Positions 57,200 to 64,000 of a stretch of DNA of 64,000 nt are shown piece after piece. The stretch spans positions 1 through 64,000 of the forward strand of contig NZ_ATAY01000019.1 in the NCBI RefSeq assembly GCF_000421965.1, written 5' to 3'. The translations under genes were made by a program, and so were the position numbers. This DNA is from Ruminiclostridium papyrosolvens C7. Its GTDB lineage: Bacteria; Bacillota; Clostridia; Acetivibrionales; DSM-1351. Below the pieces are notes generated by a model. The model was not told the origin of the DNA. It ran no database searches and saw nothing but the letters and a program-made list of their open reading frames with translations. Position 1 is the first letter of the stretch. Every line of letters begins with the position of its first letter.

Positions 57200-57311
57200 C
57201 CATACTACTATAACTATCAGATTATTTCAATATAAAATACTATTATTATATATTGCAGTCCGGTACACATGTTGTTATGTAAAGTATTAAAAAAATCGGA
57301 GTATATAAAAT

Positions 57312-58409
57312 ATGAAAAATGCTCAAGGAAGCCATTCCAAAATTATAGAACGATCATTAATTAGTACGGGAAATAATTACAGAATGAAAAAGGCCATGGA
57401 GAAGGCAGAAAAGGGCCAGAAGGTAACTTTAGCTTATCTTGGGGGATCAATAACGGAAGGATACAACGGTGGCCCTGATAAGTGCTTTGCAAAGTTAACC
57501 TGCGACTACTTTGCACAAAACTTTTGTAAAGGCAATAACATAAATTACATAAATGCAGGAATGGCAGGAACGTCTTCGACATTGGGATTAATACGGATTG
57601 AAAAGGATATATTAATCCATAAACCCGACATTGTATTCGTCGAATTTTCCGTTAATGATACAAAGGACAAAACAAATATGGCTGCTTTTGAAAGTCTTCT
57701 ACTCAGAATTTTGAGTTCAGAATCTCAACCTGCCGTTGTATTAATATTTACAATATCAGAATCCGGCTATTCCTGTCAAAATGAGATGGCACAAATCGGG
57801 AGACATTATGAATTGGCTATGATTAGTATAAAGGACGCAATAGTACCTGAGTTTGTTGGGGGAACAATGAATTGGCAGGATTATTCCGATGACTATATTC
57901 ACCCTCATGAGAATGGACATGAACTTATTACGGAGCTTATAATATATTATCTGAATAAAGTCAGTCATGAGGTTCTGAATGGAGTTTACAAAATTTCAGA
58001 AACCCCTGTAGTCGGTAATGAGTTTGTAACCCTGAAGATGCTGGATAATACAATTATACGGGTAAAAGATTCAGGCGGATTTTCTTCGGACATTACCATC
58101 AATCAGTTTCCTAATGGATGGACACATAAAGCAGGAGCTAAGACGGAAAAGTTCTCTTTTAATTTATATTGCAAGAATCTGTTTATTGTGTACAAGGAGT
58201 CAAAAAACACAGACACAGGTTCAGCCGATATCCATATTGATGATATATTTGTACTAACTGTAAATGGTTTTAACAGCTCGGGATGGAATAATCCGGTAGC
58301 TAAATTATTATTAAACAGTGAAAAGCCTGCAATTCATAAAATAGAAATCAAAATGTCAAAGGGTTCCGAAGACAAAGAATTAAGTATTCTGGCGTTTGGA
58401 TACAGCTAA
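57312..58409 (+). CDS. SGNH/GDSL hydrolase
   Basis: A 365-residue protein without a signal peptide. The SGNH blocks are AYLGGSITEG (nucleophile Ser, near 47), NAGMAGTSST (Gly), EFSVNDTKD (Asn) and DDYIHPHENGHE (Asp-His). About 150 beta-rich residues follow the hydrolase domain. Such enzymes remove acetyl groups from carbohydrates or act as esterases or lipases. Divergent from the LysR gene and near the cellulase operon, so a role in deacetylating plant sugars is possible but inferred. Confidence 0.85.
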   Translation: MKNAQGSHSKIIERSLISTGNNYRMKKAMEKAEKGQKVTLAYLGGSITEGYNGGPDKCFAKLTCDYFAQNFCKGNNINYINAGMAGTSSTLGLIRIEKDILIHKPDIVFVEFSVNDTKDKTNMAAFESLLLRILSSESQPAVVLIFTISESGYSCQNEMAQIGRHYELAMISIKDAIVPEFVGGTMNWQDYSDDYIHPHENGHELITELIIYYLNKVSHEVLNGVYKISETPVVGNEFVTLKMLDNTIIRVKDSGGFSSDITINQFPNGWTHKAGAKTEKFSFNLYCKNLFIVYKESKNTDTGSADIHIDDIFVLTVNGFNSSGWNNPVAKLLLNSEKPAIHKIEIKMSKGSEDKELSILAFGYS

Positions 58410-58480
58410 AACTTTTTAACATATATTTATTTCCAATATAGTATATTGAAGGAGAGAACAAATATAAAGAAGCCAACTGA

Positions 58481-59230
58481 ATGAAAAAATTTAATGTTAT
58501 TTTTATAAAAAGAAAGTTTTTATTATTTGCAGCAATTTTAATAATTGCTATATTAACTGTACCAATTATTTTGTTAATAGAAATGTCTAGCTCAGATACA
58601 TTTACAGATCCCAAAAGTGGCGTAATTGTAATTGATCCGGGCCATGGAGGAATCGACGGGGGAACAAGCAGGGACGGAGTATTGGAAAAAGAAATAAATC
58701 TTGATATAGCTAAAAAGCTACAATCCATTCTTGTAAAGCAAGGATATAAAATAATTATGACTAGGGAAGAGGATGTTTCTCTTGAAAGTCTGGATAATAG
58801 CCAGAAATCAAGACATATGAGGGATTTAACTGCTAGGGCAAATATTATTAATAACAGCAATGCCCAATTGTTTCTCAGCATCCACGTTAACTGCAATTTA
58901 AAAAAGCCTGCTACTAATGGTGCAATAGTCTTTTTCAGCAAAAAGTACGAGCAAAATAAGACTCTGGCATTATGCATTCAGCGCCAATTGAACAACATGG
59001 TTGTAGACGGAAAAAAACGAAGCACCCATGACCCGGTACAGGCAAAATACTATGTTCTTGACTATACCGATATACCCGGTGTTATAGTTGAAACTGGTTT
59101 TATTTCAAACGAGGAAGAAAAGCAGGAATTAGTAAAGGACTCCTTTCGACAAGAGCTGGCAAAATCAATATCAAAAGGAGTAGAACAATATTTAAATGAA
59201 TCCAGTAAGGTATCCACGCCTGCCTCATAG
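58481..59230 (+). CDS. N-acetylmuramoyl-L-alanine amidase, CwlD-like (Amidase_3)
   Basis: A 249-residue exported zinc amidase that cuts the muramic acid-peptide bond of peptidoglycan. One N-terminal membrane segment (about 10-32) precedes Amidase_3: IDPGHGGIDGG (His), LEKEINLDIA (Glu), LFLSIHVNC (His) and VIVETGFISN (catalytic Glu). The size and layout suit CwlD, which makes spore-cortex muramic lactam. The ATG at 58481 has only a weak ribosome site; a strong AAGGAG lies about 25 bases upstream without a usable start. Confidence 0.88.
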   Translation: MKKFNVIFIKRKFLLFAAILIIAILTVPIILLIEMSSSDTFTDPKSGVIVIDPGHGGIDGGTSRDGVLEKEINLDIAKKLQSILVKQGYKIIMTREEDVSLESLDNSQKSRHMRDLTARANIINNSNAQLFLSIHVNCNLKKPATNGAIVFFSKKYEQNKTLALCIQRQLNNMVVDGKKRSTHDPVQAKYYVLDYTDIPGVIVETGFISNEEEKQELVKDSFRQELAKSISKGVEQYLNESSKVSTPAS

Positions 59231-59242
59231 AGTTTAGGAATA

Positions 59243-60193
59243 TTAATCAATTAATTCAATTGTCTCAGTAAAATTATCAATACCTTCTCCCAAATAGCTG
59301 TCCTTTTTGGTAAATGGAGAATACAAGGAAACTTTAAGGGTGCCGGAGCGGGGACAGAATTTGAGAAATCTTAAAAATCCATTACCTCCATTTGGGGCCT
59401 TCTGGTAATCAGATAGAATCTCCAGAACCTTTCTTGTAGTCCCATCAGAATTGCAAACCATTTTAAACTTTTTTTGTGCACCATGATAATGTCCGCACAA
59501 GACCATAAAGACATTGTCGTTTTTAAGGACAATACTGTCAGAAACTATCTTGGCCTTTTCTGTCATCTCTCCATCGGTATCAAGGTATTCATGCAAAACA
59601 AGAATGGCATTTCTGTTGGGGTACTTTTCAAGAACGCTATTTGCCCAAGTAGTTGTTTCAAGAGAAGTTTCACTACCAAAACCCAGATATAGTATAATAA
59701 AGTCGTGAGAGCTAAAAGATATCAGGTCGTAGTGGTTTCGGTTATCATCCATGCTGCCTCCGTACCAAGGCTTATCTATATATCGGGAAGCACCAAAATA
59801 ACTTTTAAATATGCTGTAATTAAGTCCATTGGTTATGACATCATGATTACCAGCCAGCACACCATAAGGAACATTTGCATCATCTAGTTTTTGAAAGTTT
59901 CGACTTGCAACTTCCCATTGGTTTACACAGCTTGCAGTGTCTACAATATCACCTGATACAATCAAATACCCAAAAGAGTTGTGCTTGTAATTTTTTACAA
60001 ACCAATCCCCAAGACAATCATAAATTTGAGGATAGCTTTCGGCATAGTACTGAGGGTCGGAAAGCCATACCATAGTAAAAGGCTTTTCTGATGCTTCTGC
60101 ATGAAAACAGTTAAAGGACAATGAAATCAGAAGAAATACAGTAAATAAACCCATTATTAGTCTTTTTTCATAAACTACCCCCGTCAACTGCAA
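59243..60193 (-). CDS. Exported metallophosphoesterase (start region possibly frameshifted)
   Basis: A 316-residue calcineurin-like phosphoesterase. The motifs are WLSDPQYY, VSGDIVD, GNHD, LHEY and CGHYHG, giving the full two-metal site. The N-terminus is a hydrophobic signal segment (GLFTVFLLISLSFNCFHAEA). In frame, only TTG codons at 60193 and 60187 or ATG 60154 can start it and none has a good ribosome site. GGGGGT followed by ATG at 60171 reads MKKD and stops; one more A in the A6 run would give MKKRLIMGLF and a perfect signal peptide. So the real start is probably at 60171, if the run is mis-sized or slippery. Confidence 0.78.
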   Translation of the reverse strand: MQLTGVVYEKRLIMGLFTVFLLISLSFNCFHAEASEKPFTMVWLSDPQYYAESYPQIYDCLGDWFVKNYKHNSFGYLIVSGDIVDTASCVNQWEVASRNFQKLDDANVPYGVLAGNHDVITNGLNYSIFKSYFGASRYIDKPWYGGSMDDNRNHYDLISFSSHDFIILYLGFGSETSLETTTWANSVLEKYPNRNAILVLHEYLDTDGEMTEKAKIVSDSIVLKNDNVFMVLCGHYHGAQKKFKMVCNSDGTTRKVLEILSDYQKAPNGGNGFLRFLKFCPRSGTLKVSLYSPFTKKDSYLGEGIDNFTETIELID

Positions 60194-60333
60194 AATTTAA
60201 TTCTATAAGATATACTCTGTAAATCTATTAAAAAATATTATTAAAATCAATTTGTTTTCCTCCATAAAATCTACACATAGAAATGATATGCTACTAAAAG
60301 GTAAAAAAGCAGATATGAAATGAAGGAGGAAAT

Positions 60334-62184
60334 ATGATGAATATAATTCTTCAAGTAGAAGGCATGACATGTATGGGCTGCGAAACAAGAATAGAGAATG
60401 CAGTTAAAAAACTGGACGGAATTGAAAATGTTAAAGCAATTTACAGTAGTTCAAATGTTTACGTAACCTACAATGCAGATGCCGTTAAGCTGAATACAAT
60501 AATAGAAACAGTTGAAAGACTGGATTATACTGTAAAAAATAAGCCCAAAGATATGTCAAATAACATACAGACTTCAAATACTCCCGATAAAAATCCGGAG
60601 TGGCCGGGAGTAGGGCAAATTGCAGGAATAGCAGTAATTATACTCGCCCTTTATGTAATTATAAAAAATACGATTGGTTTTAATTTTGTACCTGAAGTGA
60701 ACCAGTCAATGGGGTACGGAATTCTGTTTTTTATAGGGCTGTTGACATCACTGCATTGTGTAGCCATGTGCGGAGGAATAAATCTATCGGTATGTGTCCA
60801 ATACAAACCCGTATCAGGTGTTTCGGGGCTAGCTAAATTAAAACCTAGCATATTATATAATTTGGGACGTGTAATTTCCTATACCATTGTAGGTGGAATT
60901 GTTGGAGGAATAGGCTCAGTTGTAAGTTTTTCAGGTTCTGCTAAGGGTGTAGTTGCAATTCTTTCTGGTATTTTTATGGTTATAATGGGTATAAATATGT
61001 TGAATATTTTCCCTGTACTTAGAAAATTGAATCCCAGAATGCCTAAGATCTTTGCCCAAAAAGTACATGAAAGCAGCGGAAGCCGTGGGCCTTTGTTGGT
61101 TGGAATGCTGAATGGACTTATGCCCTGCGGACCTTTACAGGCAATGCAGCTATATGCCCTGGGTACGGGAAGTGCTATGGCAGGAGCCTTATCAATGTTT
61201 CTATTCAGTCTTGGGACGGTTCCCCTGATGTTTGGGTTTGGTGCTGTCAGCTCATTCCTCAGCAGCAAATTTACACACAAAATGATGAAGGTAAGTGCTG
61301 TACTGGTATTGATTCTTGGTATTATAATGTTAAACAGAGGGCTTTCACTTTCTGGATTCAATACAAGCGTAGTCCTTGGTGCATCATCTTCTGAAGGAGG
61401 AGTTGCAAAAATAGAGGGAAATGTTCAGGTAGTTACTACAAAGCTTGATTCCGGCAGGTACAGTCCTATAACGGTTCAAAAAGGTATCCCTGTAAAATGG
61501 ACAATTACAGCTGATTCAAGTGATATAAACGGCTGTAACAACAGAATAAACATACCTGAATACAATATTGAGAATATGCCATTGAAGGCCGGAGAAAATA
61601 TTATTGAATTTACCCCGGACAGTGAAGGAAAATTTGTATACAGCTGCTGGATGGGAATGATTAGCAGCAATATAAAGGTTGTCAGCAATTTGTCGACCCT
61701 CAGTGATGAAGACATAACAGGCGACACCGATTCTCAGGGGGCTGTTTCCGGTTCAGGAGGGTGTTGCGGAGCAGCCGCGAAGGCTACTAAATTTGCAAAC
61801 GGGAAGATTCCTACTGACGAGGTAGCCATTTCAAAGGTAAACGGGGATAAACAGGAGGTAACTGTAACAGTAAACGATTATGGGTATTCACCTGCGGTTG
61901 TTGTTTTGCAAAAAGGAATACCTGCAAAAATAAAGTTTAATACAGAACAATTAAACATATGCAATAGCATAGTTGTATTTCCGGAGTATCAGGCACAGAT
62001 GGATTTGAAAAGTGAAAAGGAAACACCTGAATTGTCGCCGACTCTTGACTTTACTTTCCAATGCGGAATGGGGATGTTACACGGCTATGTAAAGGTGGTA
62101 GATAATATAAATACAATTAATATCGAAGACATAAAGAATGAAGTAAACAGCTATACACCATCTGCAGGAGGGTGCTGCGGCTAA
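60334..62184 (+). CDS. HMA-DsbD-like membrane-cupredoxin fusion, copper handling
   Basis: A 616-residue protein of unusual build. Residues 3-68 are a heavy-metal-associated domain with MTCMGC (C13, C16). About 90-340 is a DsbD/SafE-like membrane domain with HCVAMCGG and GLMPCGPLQAMQLYALG. Two cupredoxin-like domains follow (about 370-455 with SCWMGM, and 495-600 with QCGMGML), separated by a GGCCG motif near 475 and closed by another GGCCG at the C-terminus. The parts suggest capture and transfer of copper across the membrane. The CopA ATPase gene follows 36 bp later, supporting that reading. Confidence 0.85.
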   Translation: MMNIILQVEGMTCMGCETRIENAVKKLDGIENVKAIYSSSNVYVTYNADAVKLNTIIETVERLDYTVKNKPKDMSNNIQTSNTPDKNPEWPGVGQIAGIAVIILALYVIIKNTIGFNFVPEVNQSMGYGILFFIGLLTSLHCVAMCGGINLSVCVQYKPVSGVSGLAKLKPSILYNLGRVISYTIVGGIVGGIGSVVSFSGSAKGVVAILSGIFMVIMGINMLNIFPVLRKLNPRMPKIFAQKVHESSGSRGPLLVGMLNGLMPCGPLQAMQLYALGTGSAMAGALSMFLFSLGTVPLMFGFGAVSSFLSSKFTHKMMKVSAVLVLILGIIMLNRGLSLSGFNTSVVLGASSSEGGVAKIEGNVQVVTTKLDSGRYSPITVQKGIPVKWTITADSSDINGCNNRINIPEYNIENMPLKAGENIIEFTPDSEGKFVYSCWMGMISSNIKVVSNLSTLSDEDITGDTDSQGAVSGSGGCCGAAAKATKFANGKIPTDEVAISKVNGDKQEVTVTVNDYGYSPAVVVLQKGIPAKIKFNTEQLNICNSIVVFPEYQAQMDLKSEKETPELSPTLDFTFQCGMGMLHGYVKVVDNINTINIEDIKNEVNSYTPSAGGCCG

Positions 62185-62220
62185 TGTATACAATATTACA
62201 ACAATAAAGGAGCAGATAAA

Positions 62221-64000
62221 ATGGATAGGAAAGAATCCCTTAAAATCACAGGTATGAGCTGTGCGGCTTGCGCAGCAAGGATTGAAAAGGGTCTGAATAA
62301 GCTTGAAGGAGTAAATAATGCAAATGTTAATTTTGCGGTAGAAAAAGCAACCGTTGAATACGATGACAGTATCACCGATTCGGCGAAATTTCAGGAAATA
62401 ATTGAAAAGCTGGGTTATGGCGTTATAAAAGAAAGCCCAAAATCCGGAAACAAAGTTGAATTAAAGCTTTCCGGTATGTCCTGTGCAGCATGCTCTGCAA
62501 AAATTGAAAAAAAGCTTAATAAGACCGAAGGAATTGTTAAAGCAGCCGTAAACCTTGCCACTGAAAAGGCAAATATTGAATACGACCCGTCAGCGGTAAA
62601 AGTTTCAGACATAATTAAAATAGTTGAAGGCTTGGGCTATGGGGCGGAAAAGGCCGAGGAGGTAAACAGGGATACTGAGAAAGAGCAAAGGGAGAAGGAA
62701 ATAAAATCCTTGAAGCTTTCTCTGATTGTATCGGCAGTACTGAGTACTCCTCTTGTACTTGCAATGATTCTGGGAATGTTGAATCTGGGCAGCCCTTTGC
62801 TTTCGCTGCTTCATAATCAGTATTTTCAGATGATAATAGCAACTCCGGTACAGTTTATAATCGGTTTCAGATTTTATAAACATGCATATTACGCATTGAA
62901 ATCCAGAAGTGCCAACATGGATGTATTGATAGCCATGGGTACATCTGCTGCATATTTTTTCAGTCTTTACAATGTTTTCTTTGAGGAAGTTCATAAAGGC
63001 ATGATGAAAGACCTCTACTTTGAGGCCGCAGCGGTTATTATTACGCTTATTTTATTGGGCAAATACCTTGAAGCGGTTGCAAAGGGTAAAACTTCAGAAG
63101 CAATAAAGAAGCTTATGGGCTTGCAGGCTAAGACAGCCAGAGTACTCAGGAACGGTACTGAAGAAGACATACCTATAGAAGATGTTCTGCCAGGTGATGT
63201 TGTTGTTGTAAGACCGGGAGAAAAAATACCTGTTGACGGTAAAATATTAGAAGGTAATTCATCCATAGATGAATCAATGCTGACAGGTGAAAGCCTTCCA
63301 GTTGAGAAAAAAGCAGGCGATGTTGTAATTGGAGCAACCATAAACAAATTCGGAACCTTCCGTTTCGAAGCCACAAAGGTAGGCAAGGATACTGCATTGT
63401 CACAAATAATCAAGATGGTTGAAGATGCCCAAGGCTCAAAGGCTCCAATTCAGAAGATTGCCGACAAGGTTTCAGGTATATTTGTTCCTGTAGTTGTGGC
63501 AATTGCGGTATTAACCTTTGTAATATGGCTGCTGGTAACCGGTGATGTGACAAAGGCAATAGTAAGTGCGGTAGCAGTTCTGGTTATAGCGTGTCCATGT
63601 TCTCTTGGGTTGGCAACTCCCACCGCAATAATGGTAGGTACCGGAAAAGGTGCTGAAAACGGCATACTTATTAAAGGCGGAGAACATCTGGAAATGGCTT
63701 ATAAGCTAAACGCTGTAGTTCTTGATAAAACAGGAACAATTACAAAAGGCGAGCCGGAAGTTACCGATATAGTTGTTATAGACACTTCCTATACTGAAAA
63801 GGAAATATTAAGGCTTGGGGCAATTACTGAAAAAAGTTCAGAGCATCCTTTGGGTGTAGCAATTTATGAGCATGGTAAAAAAGATCTTGGTAATATAAAT
63901 GACCCTGACAAATTTGAAGCTATACCGGGAAGAGGCGTAATGTCTGTTATAGACGGTAAAACCATTTATATTGGTACCAGAAAGCTTATGAATGAACAGG
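62221..64000 (+). CDS. copA: Copper-translocating P-type ATPase CopA (cut by window end)
   Basis: The first 593 residues of a P1B ATPase; the gene runs past the window edge. Two tandem HMA domains each carry GMSCAAC (residues about 5-68 and 78-142). Then come the membrane segments, the actuator motif [12 protein letters not shown], the CPC transport site in [16 protein letters not shown], and the phosphorylation site DKTGTIT. Subfamily P1B-1 exports Cu(I). It starts at an ATG after AAAGGAGC and is cotranscribed with the fusion protein upstream. Confidence 0.95.
   Translation, partial: MDRKESLKITGMSCAACAARIEKGLNKLEGVNNANVNFAVEKATVEYDDSITDSAKFQEIIEKLGYGVIKESPKSGNKVELKLSGMSCAACSAKIEKKLNKTEGIVKAAVNLATEKANIEYDPSAVKVSDIIKIVEGLGYGAEKAEEVNRDTEKEQREKEIKSLKLSLIVSAVLSTPLVLAMILGMLNLGSPLLSLLHNQYFQMIIATPVQFIIGFRFYKHAYYALKSRSANMDVLIAMGTSAAYFFSLYNVFFEEVHKGMMKDLYFEAAAVIITLILLGKYLEAVAKGKTSEAIKKLMGLQAKTARVLRNGTEEDIPIEDVLPGDVVVVRPGEKIPVDGKILEGNSSIDESMLTGESLPVEKKAGDVVIGATINKFGTFRFEATKVGKDTALSQIIKMVEDAQGSKAPIQKIADKVSGIFVPVVVAIAVLTFVIWLLVTGDVTKAIVSAVAVLVIACPCSLGLATPTAIMVGTGKGAENGILIKGGEHLEMAYKLNAVVLDKTGTITKGEPEVTDIVVIDTSYTEKEILRLGAITEKSSEHPLGVAIYEHGKKDLGNINDPDKFEAIPGRGVMSVIDGKTIYIGTRKLMNEQ

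Noticed and set aside
1..64000. Insertion sequences, transposases or integrases
   Set aside because: No transposase- or integrase-like frame or terminal inverted repeat pair was found, although the nif-like block and GH74 scar suggest past rearrangement.

Overview
The window is low-GC Firmicutes DNA from a mesophilic cellulolytic clostridium of the Ruminiclostridium group. The key evidence is a complete cip-cel cellulosome operon in the gene order known from Clostridium cellulolyticum. The scaffoldin here has six cohesins (C. cellulolyticum CipC has eight) and the distal part of the operon differs, so this is a relative rather than that strain. I do not assign a species.

Layout. 1-2.5 kb (minus strand): an OPT-family transporter and a type II pantothenate kinase. 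3.0-7.6 kb: a NYN/OST-HTH protein, then ylxM-ffh-rpsP-khpA-rimM-trmD. 7.7-15.2 kb: a sulfur-linked nitrogenase-like operon (yezD-like, nifB-like, nifX-like, nifH-, nifD- and nifK-like, then two PLP enzymes of sulfur amino acid metabolism). It separates trmD from rplS, genes that are often adjacent in Firmicutes. 15.3-15.6 kb: a promoter, an 11-codon ORF, a possibly structured stretch and two terminators. 15.6-21.5 kb: a small basic protein, rplS, lepB, rbgA, rnhB, a FliK/YlqG-like protein, an FlhB C-terminal-like protein and yraN. 21.5-30.5 kb: housekeeping and single genes (M19 dipeptidase, PLP aminotransferase, purB, GntR regulator, serine hydrolase, DedA protein, DUF1540, amino acid permease).

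31.5-56.1 kb: the cip-cel operon, cipC-cel48F-cel8C-cel9G-cel9E-orfX-cel9H-cel9J-man5K-cel9M-(GH5 mannanase-like)-cel5N. CipC binds cellulose through CBM3 and docks the ten dockerin-bearing hydrolases on its six cohesins. A sigma-A promoter about 660 nt upstream with a cre-like site, and strong intergenic hairpins, suggest catabolite control and RNA-level tuning of subunit ratios. Where C. cellulolyticum has rgl11Y, this window has a second mannanase-like GH5 gene followed by a roughly 200 bp scar of a GH74 xyloglucanase gene.

56.2-64 kb: a LysR regulator divergent from an SGNH hydrolase with a clear inverted repeat between them, a CwlD-like amidase, a metallophosphoesterase, and a copper-handling pair (HMA-DsbD-like-cupredoxin fusion, then a CopA-type ATPase cut by the window end).

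Best candidate for an under-described system: the NifBXHDK-like operon fused to sulfur genes. It lacks nifE and nifN, keeps P-cluster cysteines in both subunits and a cofactor-type cysteine in the D subunit, but appears to lack the cofactor histidine. It resembles the methylthio-alkane reductase (Mar) branch more than a true N2-fixing nitrogenase. Other notable points are the GH74 scar, the small RNA-like unit next to the nif-like operon, and two exported-protein genes whose natural start is separated from the frame by a 1-nt change in an A6 run.
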